Below, piece after piece: positions 9,033 to 17,396 of a stretch of DNA of 64,000 bases. A program made the translations under genes and the position numbers. The stretch lies in contig NZ_JAKFFS010000001.1 in the NCBI RefSeq assembly GCF_021502725.1, positions 1,860,001 through 1,924,000 of the forward strand. The letters run 5' to 3'. The notes below the pieces were generated by a model that was given only the letters and a program-made list of their open reading frames with translations, was not told the DNA's origin and did no database searches. Positions within the stretch are counted from its first letter, which is position 1; each line of letters begins with the position of its first letter. The stretch comes from Dyadobacter sp. CY345. Lineage in GTDB: Bacteria > Bacteroidota > Bacteroidia > Cytophagales > Spirosomataceae.

Positions 9033-9562
9033 TTGTTTGGTAAAAATAATTCAGCAACTTCTTTCCAGTTCGCTACTCTCCGATGTGATTTATCGTGTAG
9101 GTTATGTGTTGCCGAAAATAAAATCCCTTCCCCTTTAAAAGCATCAAGATTCCGGACCTGGTCATCGATTAGATAGTCAGAATGAATTATGCTTTTATGG
9201 CCGCAAAAGACAATATTGGACCAGGGAATGAAATCAAAATGTTTTTGTAACCAGTCAAATTTATCCTTAAATGAGTTGGGAAATTCCATTGCAGCTGTGG
9301 CAACGTAAATTTCGTAATAATGTGATAGTTTGTATATAGTTTCCCTGGCGTCCTGCTTCACCTCGATATCCGCAAAAAAACCGGGCTCATTCATTATTTT
9401 CCTGAGCCGGGTCAATTGTTTGGGATGAAGCAGCTCCCTGATGGGTGTTGAAACAAAATCTTTTTCAAATAACGTTGTATTGAAATCTTTCAGGATAATG
9501 CTGACCAATTTCTTGTGTGTGTCGGCCATCACATCATCCATATCAAGTGTTAATCTCAGCAT
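9029..9562 (-). CDS. HAD-type 5'(3')-deoxyribonucleotidase family protein
   Basis: 177 residues, HAD superfamily, NT5C type. The N-terminal LDMDDVMADT supplies the DxD nucleophile and acid (D7, D9). A central YVATAAMEFP gives motif II, and LIDDQVRNLDAF near residue 133 gives the motif IV acidic pair. The expected activity is dephosphorylation of (deoxy)nucleoside monophosphates. Its ATG shares one base with the stop of the E2 gene (TAATG) and its stop overlaps the regulator start, so it is embedded in the operon. Why a nucleotidase sits between an E2 enzyme and a two-component system is not clear. Confidence 0.8.
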   Translation of the reverse strand: MLRLTLDMDDVMADTHKKLVSIILKDFNTTLFEKDFVSTPIRELLHPKQLTRLRKIMNEPGFFADIEVKQDARETIYKLSHYYEIYVATAAMEFPNSFKDKFDWLQKHFDFIPWSNIVFCGHKSIIHSDYLIDDQVRNLDAFKGEGILFSATHNLHDKSHRRVANWKEVAELFLPNK

Positions 9563-10857
9563 TATAGTAACGTTCTATGAGCGTCATAACCTTCAAGATA
9601 ATCCGAGACTCTTTTCAAAAACATTCCACCCAGGGAGCCGTCAACCACGCGGTGGTCATAGGAATGAGAAATGAACATAAGGCTTCTGATTCCTAACAGA
9701 TCACCTTGCGATGTTTCGATAACAGCCGGTTTTTTCTTGATTGCACCAAATGCCATAATTGCTACCTGCGGCTGGACGATGATTGGTGTCCCCATAAGAT
9801 TTCCGAAAGCGCCAATATTCGAAACCGTGTAGGTCCCTCCGGCCAGATCGTCCGCTTTTAATTTATTTTCACGGGCCCTTTTCGCAAGCTCATTTACTTT
9901 CTTAGCAAGTCCAGCCAGATCATATTGATCTGCATGGTGAATAACTGGAACAATCAAATTGCCATCTGGCAAAGCAACGGCCATGCCAATGTTAATATCT
10001 TTTTTCTTGACAATATTGTCGCCTTCAACAGAAATGTTGATCATAGGAAAATCCTTGATCGCCTTCACAACGGCTTCGATAAGGATAGGCGTGAAAGTGA
10101 TACTATCACCGGATTTTTTCCTGAAATCATTTTTGACTGCCTCGCGCCATTTAACAATCGTCGTCATGTCAGATTCGATAAAAGACGTGACATGCGCGGA
10201 AATGCGTTTCGACTCGATCATGCGTGAAGAAATCATCTTGCGCATGCGATCCATTTCAATTATTTCAGTTGCTGCTTTGACCGCAGGCGCCTTTGCAGGA
10301 ATTGCTTCCTTTTTCGTTCCTCTGGTGCTTAGATAAGAAATGATGTCGTTTTTGGTAACGCGGTTATCAGCACCCGTTCCTTGAATATTCGCGAGTTCCT
10401 GGGCATTTAGATTTTCTTCACGTGCGATGCTTAAAACCAATGGCGAGTAAAAAGTATTAGAATCAGCATCGCTTTTTAAATCGGCGAGTGAAGTTTCTTC
10501 AGGTGTTCTGTGAACCGCATTGTGTATATCTTTTTCAAGAAAAGCCACAGCGTCAAACTCAGGAGCTTCAATATCCAGCACCGGCTCAGAATCGCTGCTT
10601 TCCTGATCAACCCCATCTTGAACCTGAAATTTTGCGACCGGACTACCGATTGCCACAACGTCGCCTTCCTTGACCAGCCATTCAGTTAACACGCCGGAAT
10701 AAGGGGAGGGAACTTCGGTATCTACCTTATCAGTGGCTACTTCCAAGACAGAATCGTCAGCCGTTATATCGTCGCCAGCTTGTTTCAGGCGCGTCAGAAC
10801 GGTACATTCCATGATACTCTCACCCATCGGGGGCATTAACATTTCAACTATTTTCAT
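9562..10857 (-). CDS. 2-oxoacid dehydrogenase E2 (dihydrolipoamide acyltransferase)
   Basis: 431 residues in the standard E2 order: one lipoyl domain (1-80; lipoylated lysine K44 in ATDKVD), linker, peripheral-subunit-binding domain (about 135-170, with VLSIAREE and NRVTKNDI), and acyltransferase catalytic domain (about 200-431) with the HSYDHRVVDG active-site motif near 400. It is the core subunit of a pyruvate or branched-chain 2-oxoacid dehydrogenase; which one cannot be decided, and no E1 or E3 gene is in the window. It lies 72 bases after cinA and overlaps the next gene by one base. Confidence 0.9.
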   Translation of the reverse strand: MKIVEMLMPPMGESIMECTVLTRLKQAGDDITADDSVLEVATDKVDTEVPSPYSGVLTEWLVKEGDVVAIGSPVAKFQVQDGVDQESSDSEPVLDIEAPEFDAVAFLEKDIHNAVHRTPEETSLADLKSDADSNTFYSPLVLSIAREENLNAQELANIQGTGADNRVTKNDIISYLSTRGTKKEAIPAKAPAVKAATEIIEMDRMRKMISSRMIESKRISAHVTSFIESDMTTIVKWREAVKNDFRKKSGDSITFTPILIEAVVKAIKDFPMINISVEGDNIVKKKDINIGMAVALPDGNLIVPVIHHADQYDLAGLAKKVNELAKRARENKLKADDLAGGTYTVSNIGAFGNLMGTPIIVQPQVAIMAFGAIKKKPAVIETSQGDLLGIRSLMFISHSYDHRVVDGSLGGMFLKRVSDYLEGYDAHRTLL

Positions 10858-10929
10858 ATTTTTCTATATTTCATCCCAAACTTCCGGCCCCTCGATACGA
10901 ATACTATATCTACAAATAAAAATAAATTA

Positions 10930-12198
10930 TCAGATTTTTTCAGCTACCGTTTTTAAGATTGTTTTTCTCAAAAGGTTTAAAACGTACGAAGAAGTCAGCT
11001 CGATATTTACTTTCCTGATACTTCTCAATGTCAACAACTGCGTGACGGTTTCGGTTGGTGTCGCGCATGCAATCCAAACCGTTCCGACTGGTTTTTCAGG
11101 CGTGCCGCCATCAGGACCTGCGATTCCGGTTGTGGATATAGCGTAAGTTGTGTTCAGCACTTTACGTGCGCCTTCTGCCATTTCCCTGGCTGTCTGCTCA
11201 CTAACTGCGCCAAAGTTTTCCAGTGTATCTCTTGAAACACCGAGGACATTCATTTTGACCGCATTGCTGTAACTAACTACGGATCCCTCAAAATATTGAG
11301 AAGATCCCGGAATACTGGTAAGCTGATTGGCAACAAAACCTCCTGTGCAACTTTCCGCCGTACCAATCGTCGCACTTCTCTCTTTTAGCAACCGCCCGAT
11401 AACGGATTCAAGTTCATCCGCATCATAACCGAACACAAAATCTTCTATTAATGGAAGCAAAGAATCAACCTGGGTTTTCAATTCGCTATCCAGTATTTCC
11501 TGATTATTTCCCGTGGCAGTCAGGCGCAATTTTACTTGTCCGAAATGTGGTAAGTAAGCCAGTTTAATATGAGCGGGTAGGGCATTTTCCCAATGTTCAA
11601 TCGTTTCGGCAAGAAAAGATTCCCCAATTCCGATCGTCCTGATAATTTTGTGCTGAATAATATTGAAGGAAAAACGATCTTTCAGTCTCGGCAGAATTGC
11701 GTGTTCCATCAGACTTTTCATTTCATACGGAACACCTGGAAGCGAAACGTAAATTACGTTATCTTTTTCAAACCACATTCCTGGCGCTGTTCCCCAAAGA
11801 TTTGGTATGTAAGTACAATTAGTCGGAAGCGCCGCTTGCTGAATATTAAGTTCAGTCATTTCACGGCCTCTTTTTGCAAAAAACTCCGTTAACAACGCAA
11901 GCGCGTCTTCATTTATTTTTAATTCTGATCCAAAATATTTGCAAAAAGTGTGTTTTGTGATGTCATCTTTTGTTGGTCCAAGACCGCCGGTTACAATAAT
12001 TACGTCCGCTCTTTGGCTTGCTTCCGTCAAAGCAGATATGATATCTTCCTGAAGATCGCCAACCGATGTTTTACGAACAGGCCGTATTCCGATGTTAGTA
12101 AGTTCAGCGCCAATCCATTGCGTATTTGTATCTGTGATTTGTCCAAAAAGAATTTCATCACCGATGGTAATAATTTCGGCCCTGATAATGGGATTCAT
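10930..12198 (-). CDS. cinA: CinA-family nicotinamide-nucleotide amidohydrolase
   Basis: 422 residues with both CinA parts. The N-terminal MoCF-like/COG1058 domain (1-170) carries IGDEILFGQITDTN and TGGLGPTKDD. The C-terminal PncC amidase domain (about 260-420) carries TAESCTGG and the GIAGPDGG loop. The PncC part deamidates nicotinamide mononucleotide in NAD recycling, and the N-terminal part can act as ADP-ribose pyrophosphatase in characterised CinA proteins. It is the first gene of the leftward run that continues through E2 to the kinase. Confidence 0.93.
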   Translation of the reverse strand: MNPIIRAEIITIGDEILFGQITDTNTQWIGAELTNIGIRPVRKTSVGDLQEDIISALTEASQRADVIIVTGGLGPTKDDITKHTFCKYFGSELKINEDALALLTEFFAKRGREMTELNIQQAALPTNCTYIPNLWGTAPGMWFEKDNVIYVSLPGVPYEMKSLMEHAILPRLKDRFSFNIIQHKIIRTIGIGESFLAETIEHWENALPAHIKLAYLPHFGQVKLRLTATGNNQEILDSELKTQVDSLLPLIEDFVFGYDADELESVIGRLLKERSATIGTAESCTGGFVANQLTSIPGSSQYFEGSVVSYSNAVKMNVLGVSRDTLENFGAVSEQTAREMAEGARKVLNTTYAISTTGIAGPDGGTPEKPVGTVWIACATPTETVTQLLTLRSIRKVNIELTSSYVLNLLRKTILKTVAEKI

Positions 12199-12235
12199 AA
12201 ATGCGATTGAAGTTGAATTGAACCGTTTATTTTTC

Positions 12236-12243
12236 CAAAAATA
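12236..12243 (-). promoter_or_regulatory. -7 element upstream of cinA
   Basis: TATTTTTG on the minus strand, 37 bases before the cinA ATG, matches TAnnTTTG. No clear -33 TTG at standard spacing. Confidence 0.35.
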
Positions 12244-12305
12244 AGTAAAATTAATCGTTATTGATTACGTTTGAAACATAGTGTGAATTAAACAGAGTAA
12301 CTGTA

Positions 12306-13037
12306 ATGTATAAAAAAATAACGTTAATAATCTTTTTAGTGGTATCATCGAGCTGTGCCTCAATGGCTCAGTTCAATCTTGGAAAGGTGCTGGACTCATT
12401 TAAAAAACCGGAAGGCAATACTTCATTGTCGGAGGGGGATATAGTAAAAGGTTTGAAAGAAGCATTAACTGTTGGAATAAGCAATGGCTCAGCGGAAGCT
12501 TCAAAAACGGACGGCTTTTTTAAGAATGAACTGATCAAAATTGTCGTGCCGCCGGAGGCACAAAAAGTGGCTGAAACACTGCGTAAGCTGGGGTTAGGGA
12601 GTGAGGTCGATAAATTTACGCTGTCTTTGAACCGGGCTGCAGAAGACGCGGCTAAAAAGTCAAAGCCGATTTTTGTGAAAGCGATTACTTCTATGACAAT
12701 TACAGATGCTGTCAGTATTTTGAAAGGTGAGGATGACGCGGCAACGAAGTATCTGCAAAAAACGACTAATACTGATCTTTATAATACATTCTTTCCGGTT
12801 GTCGACAGTACGCTGAGTCTGAACAAAGCGACCCAGTATTATGGTGATATGGTGAAAACTTACAATGCGATTCCGTTGGTCAAGAAGGTAAATCCTGATC
12901 TCAAATCTTATGCAACGCAGAAAACAATTGATGGCCTGTATCTATTGATTGCTCAGGAAGAAAAGAAAATCAGGAAGGATCCGGTTGCCAGGGTAAGCAG
13001 TATTTTAAAAACTGTTTTCGGTCAATCGGGAAAGTAA
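12306..13037 (+). CDS. DUF4197 domain protein, exported
   Basis: 243 residues with a hydrophobic N-terminal segment (about 5-20) ending near SMAQ. SSSCAS could alternatively be a lipobox (Cys17). The remainder matches DUF4197: GLKEALTVGISNG near residue 50, a repeated alpha-helical architecture and the NPDLKSYAT(Q) segment toward the C-terminus. Function is unknown in the family; periplasmic location is inferred. Separated from gldC by a dedicated gldC promoter, so not necessarily cotranscribed. Confidence 0.82.
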   Translation: MYKKITLIIFLVVSSSCASMAQFNLGKVLDSFKKPEGNTSLSEGDIVKGLKEALTVGISNGSAEASKTDGFFKNELIKIVVPPEAQKVAETLRKLGLGSEVDKFTLSLNRAAEDAAKKSKPIFVKAITSMTITDAVSILKGEDDAATKYLQKTTNTDLYNTFFPVVDSTLSLNKATQYYGDMVKTYNAIPLVKKVNPDLKSYATQKTIDGLYLLIAQEEKKIRKDPVARVSSILKTVFGQSGK

Positions 13038-13048
13038 CGAACCTGAAA

Positions 13049-13080
13049 TTGTCAGTAGTTGTTACTTTGTCTTACTTTTG
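13049..13080 (+). promoter_or_regulatory. Promoter of gldC
   Basis: TTG at 13049-13051, 21 bases, then TACTTTTG at 13073-13080: a near-perfect Bacteroidota promoter ending 20 bases before the gldC ATG. It lies inside the upstream extension of the gldC frame, excluding the longer start at 13059. Confidence 0.65.
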
Positions 13081-13100
13081 CGAAAAATATTAATCCTTTT

Positions 13101-13442
13101 ATGAAAAATTCTGAGATACATTTCACCGTAGAACTCGACAATCAAAACATACCTGAAAAAATTCACTGGAACGCTACCGACAATCCAAACGAAGGAATTA
13201 ACGACACACGTGCCATTGCTATCGCGGTTTGGGATCATTACCACAGAGGTACACTTAAAATCGACCTTTGGACGAAGGATATGGAGGTGTTCGAAATGAA
13301 ACGTTTTTATATTGAAATCATGAGCGGCATCGCAGATACATTGCTTACCGCTACTAACGATAAAGTGATGGCAGACGCCATTGAAGGTGTATGCGAAACA
13401 TTAAGTAAAAAGTTGGACGAGGAGATGAAGGCTGCGAAGTAG
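13101..13442 (+). CDS. gldC: Gliding motility protein GldC
   Basis: 113 residues, soluble, matching the small GldC protein associated with the gliding/type IX secretion gene set of Bacteroidota. It has the family-like start KNSEIHFTVELD, DTRAIAIAVWDHYHRGTLKIDLWTKDM in the middle and a helical C-terminus. GldC supports but is not strictly essential for gliding in Flavobacterium. ATG 13101 is chosen because a promoter immediately precedes it. No other gld or spr gene is in the window, as is common where gldC stands alone. Confidence 0.88.
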   Translation: MKNSEIHFTVELDNQNIPEKIHWNATDNPNEGINDTRAIAIAVWDHYHRGTLKIDLWTKDMEVFEMKRFYIEIMSGIADTLLTATNDKVMADAIEGVCETLSKKLDEEMKAAK

Positions 13443-13452
13443 CTTAGTGTAC

Positions 13453-13507
13453 ATGAGTTATAAAAATAAAAGCGATCGACGAGATCGCTTTTATTTTTAT
13501 AACTCAT
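13453..13507. terminator. Bidirectional terminator, 25-bp perfect stem
   Basis: Arms 13453-13477 and 13483-13507 are exact reverse complements around a GACGA loop. The AGCGATC core is flanked by A/T-rich sequence, giving U-tracts in both directions. The right arm contains the TGA stop (13504-13506) of the converging MmcQ gene. Confidence 0.9.
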
Positions 13508-13860
13508 AATCCTTTCAAAGCACTCTTGTCCTTTTTCGGTAAGCTATTGACAACCAGCTCGTAAGAATCTTTAACCCAGCTGAATAAGAGTTCAGACGGA
13601 ATGTTTCCCGTGATGTAAACCGTATTCCAGTGTTTTTTATTCATATGATATCCGGGAACTACATCGGGAAATTTCTCTCTTAATTCTTCCGCTTTTTCAG
13701 GATCACACTTGGCATTAAACTGAGCTTTCGATCCGTCAATGGGTGTTAAAAGGAATACTTTCCCCATAACCTTGAACACCAGCGTATCCGGCCCGAAAGG
13801 TAGTTCTTCCGTAACGCCAGGGAGTTCCAGACAAAAATCACGAAGGGTTTCCAGGTTCAT
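13504..13860 (-). CDS. MmcQ/YjbR-family DNA-binding-fold protein
   Basis: 118 residues of the MmcQ/YjbR family: starts NLETLRDFCLELPGV, then FGPDTLVFKVMGKVF, FNAKCDPEKAEELRE and the C-terminal KHWNTVYI...SYELVVNSLPKK. The fold resembles the double-wing DNA-binding domain, but the cellular role is unknown. The ATG at 13860 overlaps the stop of the DUF6728 gene (ATGA). A longer frame to 13896 lacks family similarity. The stop codon sits inside the terminator shared with gldC. Confidence 0.85.
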   Translation of the reverse strand: MNLETLRDFCLELPGVTEELPFGPDTLVFKVMGKVFLLTPIDGSKAQFNAKCDPEKAEELREKFPDVVPGYHMNKKHWNTVYITGNIPSELLFSWVKDSYELVVNSLPKKDKSALKGL

Positions 13861-14036
13861 CTTGTAAAAGCGCGTACGATCATTACAATTAAACAAAACA
13901 GGAACATGATGATGGAAATCCGGTTGATTCCGTGCATCATCCTTAAATTGAATGATGTAGGATCGTTTGGGTTTGGCTTCTTGAATACCCGGACGAAGTA
14001 ATGAAATACATCTCCAAGTTGAAAATACTTTTTCAT
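13857..14036 (-). CDS. Small membrane protein, DUF6728-like
   Basis: 59 residues starting MKKYFQLGDVFHYF, with one C-terminal transmembrane helix (about 36-55) and a short basic end. It resembles the small DUF6728 proteins found in Cytophagales. It lies 28 bases after ispG and overlaps MmcQ by 4 bases, so it is part of the ispG operon. Function is unknown. Confidence 0.7.
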   Translation of the reverse strand: MKKYFQLGDVFHYFVRVFKKPNPNDPTSFNLRMMHGINRISIIMFLFCLIVMIVRAFTR

Positions 14037-14064
14037 ATCAATGATTTTTAAATATGAGATTCGA

Positions 14065-16080
14065 TTAAGAAAGATTGTAGGTCTCGTCCGTGCCGGGTTC
14101 AATCCATCGACCGTCTTCACGTATAAGTTCTATTAATTCTTCAACCGCTTTCGCTGCTGTTACTGAACGCTTGATCACTTCCTGACCGCGGTATAAAGCA
14201 ATTTTATCTTTTCCCATCCCGACATAACCATAATCTGCATCAGCCATTTCACCAGGCCCGTTAACGATGCAGCCCATGATACCGATCTTGATCCCTTTTA
14301 AATGCTCTGTATGTTTCCGGATCATGGCAGTAGTTTCCTGAAGATCAAACAAAGTTCGGCCGCATGATGGACATGAGATATATTCTGTTTTTGACATTCT
14401 AGTCCTTGCCGCCTGCAAAATTCCAAAAGTGATGCTGTTGTAGGCCGCCGCTGATTGAAGTTTTTGTTTATGCGAAAGCGGATATTGAAAATCAGGAGAA
14501 AGTAGAGTCCCGTCGCCAAAACCATCAACCAGTAATCCGCCTATATCTGTTGCTGAATATAATGTAAGGCTGTCACCAAGATCTGTTTCATAAGTACGCT
14601 GAATAATCACCGGTGTTTTTATCTTCATTTCAACCAGCCGGTAAAAGAAACGTCTCATTTCCGGCATTGCATGGTGATTTTCAGAATGGATCAGTAGAAC
14701 GATGTTATTTGCAAAGCGAAGTCTTTCAAGAAATTCAACGGTAAAATTATGTATCGTTCCTTTAATAAAATTCAATTGTGAAGATCGCTCCGACTGATCA
14801 CCGCTTTCCCATTCCTTAACGGTAAACGCCGGGAATTTATTTAATTTATCATTCTGGTCAAGCCATTGCTTAAAATCGATAATTTCTTTCAATCCATTCG
14901 GAAGCATAAATGGAATAGGCGTTTGTCCCGAATAAATAAAATCAGCACCCTGATCATTCATCGCCCATTTATCAGGAACGGGCAGGAAAAAGTGGCCAAT
15001 ACTTTTCAGATCTTCATGTTGTTCTACCGAAAGATCAGAGTAATCCGCAATGACGCGGGGAACATTTAGTCCGCCGATATTATAAACTTCCTGCGTTTCT
15101 CTTCTTGTATACTGAAATGGATTAATCGGGCAGTTTTCAACAGGGTTGATAGGAGCGTGCGGAGCACGGTGTTCGTAGCGTTCCACCAATGCTCTTGCAA
15201 CGGGCGCTTCTTTTTCCGGCGCTTCTGTCAAGGAAACACGAACCGTGTCGCCAAGCCCATCCTCCAAAAGTGTTCCGATGCCGACAGCGGACTTTATCCT
15301 TCCATCCTCAGCTTCGCCTGCTTCGGTCACACCCAGATGTAACGGATATGGTTTCAAACCTTCCTGATCCAGTCGCTGAACCAGCAAACGATAAGCTTCC
15401 ACCATCACTTGCGTGTTGCTGGATTTCATCGAAAGCGCAATATTAAAATAATTAAATTCCTCGCAGATCCGTAAAAATTCAAGCGCAGATTCAACCATTC
15501 CTAACGGCGTATCACCATAACGACTCAAAATACGGTCTGATAAAGATCCGTGGTTTGTGCCGATGCGCATGGCCGTTCCATATTCCTTGCAGATTTTTAT
15601 CAGTGGAATAAACTTTTCACGGATGCGTTCAAGCTCGGCGGCATAAGAGGCATCGGTGTAATCGATTACCTCAAAACGTTTTCTATCGGCGTAATTTCCA
15701 GGATTAATCCGAACCTTTTCAACAATTCGCGCGGCGAGTTCTGCCGCATTTGGCGTGAAATGTATATCTGCAATCAGCGGAACAAAGATTCCTTTTTTAT
15801 GCAGCCCGTTACGGATATTTTCAAGATTCTGCGCTTCTTTAACACTAGGAGCAGTGATACGAACATACTCACAACCCGAATCGACCATGCGAATTACTTC
15901 ATCAATCGAACCCTGTGTATCCATCGTGTCCACAGTAGTCATGGACTGAATCCTGATCGGATAATCAGAACCCATCGGGATGTCGCCAATTTTAATGGTA
16001 ATTGTTTCCCTGCGTTTATATTCCGTCAGAGAAGGGCAATAGATATTCAATTTATTTTCAGGCGCTGTCAGGATGGACAT
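14065..16080 (-). CDS. ispG: 4-hydroxy-3-methylbut-2-enyl diphosphate synthase, long form
   Basis: Penultimate step of the MEP isoprenoid pathway (MEcPP to HMBPP). At 671 residues it is the long Bacteroidota/plant/Chlamydia type with a large insert between the TIM-barrel (about 20-290) and the [4Fe-4S] domain (about 560-660). Barrel motifs include QSMTTVDTMD and RINPGNYADR. Cluster ligands are in SCPSCGRTLF near 575 and GCIVNGPGEM near 625. First gene of the ispG-DUF6728-MmcQ operon. Confidence 0.95.
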   Translation of the reverse strand: MSILTAPENKLNIYCPSLTEYKRRETITIKIGDIPMGSDYPIRIQSMTTVDTMDTQGSIDEVIRMVDSGCEYVRITAPSVKEAQNLENIRNGLHKKGIFVPLIADIHFTPNAAELAARIVEKVRINPGNYADRKRFEVIDYTDASYAAELERIREKFIPLIKICKEYGTAMRIGTNHGSLSDRILSRYGDTPLGMVESALEFLRICEEFNYFNIALSMKSSNTQVMVEAYRLLVQRLDQEGLKPYPLHLGVTEAGEAEDGRIKSAVGIGTLLEDGLGDTVRVSLTEAPEKEAPVARALVERYEHRAPHAPINPVENCPINPFQYTRRETQEVYNIGGLNVPRVIADYSDLSVEQHEDLKSIGHFFLPVPDKWAMNDQGADFIYSGQTPIPFMLPNGLKEIIDFKQWLDQNDKLNKFPAFTVKEWESGDQSERSSQLNFIKGTIHNFTVEFLERLRFANNIVLLIHSENHHAMPEMRRFFYRLVEMKIKTPVIIQRTYETDLGDSLTLYSATDIGGLLVDGFGDGTLLSPDFQYPLSHKQKLQSAAAYNSITFGILQAARTRMSKTEYISCPSCGRTLFDLQETTAMIRKHTEHLKGIKIGIMGCIVNGPGEMADADYGYVGMGKDKIALYRGQEVIKRSVTAAKAVEELIELIREDGRWIEPGTDETYNLS

Positions 16081-16244
16081 CTTATTTTGTTGTTTTGCTA
16101 AGGCATTTTCAATTATGCCAAAATAATTTCACTCATATCTTGATGATTCAGGATTTCTCTAAATCAAGGTACAAATTACACAAATCTAAAACACAAATGG
16201 AATTACAATCGTGCATTTAAGTCAAAATCAGAAAGATTCTTCAT

Positions 16245-16282
16245 AAAAAAGTCGGCCCGGAAAATAATTTCCAAGCCGACCT
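16245..16282 (-). terminator. Terminator after the GHMP kinase
   Basis: GTCGGC (16251-16256) pairs with GCCGAC (16275-16280), with an inner GGAAA/TTTCC pairing. On the minus strand it is followed by six T residues. Confidence 0.75.
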
Positions 16283-16307
16283 TATTATTCAAAATTTTCA
16301 GAATTTA

Positions 16308-17393
16308 TTATAAATCTTCGACCCGACTTCCGGAATCAATATTGATGATATAACTCTTACCTCCCGCTTTTTCAATAGCCTCCGCTACTTCCTCTGCTTT
16401 TGTCGGCGCGTAGACAAACATACAGCCACCACCGCCCGAACCATTTATTTTCCCTCCCAGTGCACCGGCAGATAACGCCGCATCCATCATAAGTTCGATT
16501 TTCGGTGTAGAGGTACGCTTATGATCGCGTAGGTTTTTGTAATGTTTGTAAAGTAATTCCCCTAAATTTTTATCGAATTCGGCCGCATTTACCTCGTCAA
16601 CATTTTGAGACAAAAGATTTTTTCCCGTCATAAGGATATCACGATCCTCAACATTGGCTTGTAAAAGGCTGAACTCATCCTGGGAAAGCACCTTTTTATA
16701 ATCAGAGATCTGCGCCAGCTGTGTTTTAAAAATTGAAAAATAAGGATCAAATTGTGTGACTTTTTTGATCACATCTTCCATTCCATAACGGCATCGTGCC
16801 AATATTCCCAAAGTGTCTTTCGGTTCCAGAGAGTCTCCAAGGACAAATGTTCCTAATTTTGGCGTTAATGTTTCAACATAAATCTGAGGCTGAGATTCTA
16901 GATAAATCACGTTTCCGATCGCTGTTGAATAATGATCCATCATTCCGCCAGGCTCACCAAATTCGAGAACCTCTGCTGCGTTGGCAATTTCCCCCAATTC
17001 TTTTAATGAAAAATGGAAAGGATTGTCACTCATCTTATCCAGAAAATGTGCCCAGGAGACAATCAGCGCCGAAGAACTTGATGTGCCCGAATTAATCGGA
17101 ATATTTCCTTGAATGACACAATCGAAACCTTTGGAAAAACTCAGCCCTTTTCTTTTTAAAACATTTATGGTGCTTTTGAAATAATCCCTCTGAATGGTAT
17201 AGGGAAAGGTCTCGTTTAAAGAAAACGAGACTTTCTGGTCCAGGTCAGGAAGATTAAGGATATTCAGATCATCATTTCTGTGAGCTCCATCGATACTAAT
17301 CCTCCTTGAAATGGCCGCAGCTATGACCGGAAGCCCAAGATAATCCTGATGTTCTCCGAAAAAACAGATGCGGCCCGACGTTGAGATTCTCAT
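16308..17393 (-). CDS. GHMP-family sugar kinase, galactokinase-like
   Basis: 361 residues. GEHQDYLG at 14-21 corresponds to the galactokinase signature GEHTDYxxG. The ATP-binding GHMP motif is present as PINSGTSSSSAL near 100, and the C-terminal motif KINGSGGGGCMFV near 325. It is expected to phosphorylate C1 of a galactose-type sugar. The gene is third in an operon with a GH109-like enzyme and an FHS permease, so N-acetylgalactosamine is a candidate substrate (inference). A mevalonate-kinase annotation is less likely given the galactokinase-type N-terminal motif. Confidence 0.8.
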   Translation of the reverse strand: MRISTSGRICFFGEHQDYLGLPVIAAAISRRISIDGAHRNDDLNILNLPDLDQKVSFSLNETFPYTIQRDYFKSTINVLKRKGLSFSKGFDCVIQGNIPINSGTSSSSALIVSWAHFLDKMSDNPFHFSLKELGEIANAAEVLEFGEPGGMMDHYSTAIGNVIYLESQPQIYVETLTPKLGTFVLGDSLEPKDTLGILARCRYGMEDVIKKVTQFDPYFSIFKTQLAQISDYKKVLSQDEFSLLQANVEDRDILMTGKNLLSQNVDEVNAAEFDKNLGELLYKHYKNLRDHKRTSTPKIELMMDAALSAGALGGKINGSGGGGCMFVYAPTKAEEVAEAIEKAGGKSYIINIDSGSRVEDL

Positions 17394-17396
17394 GGA

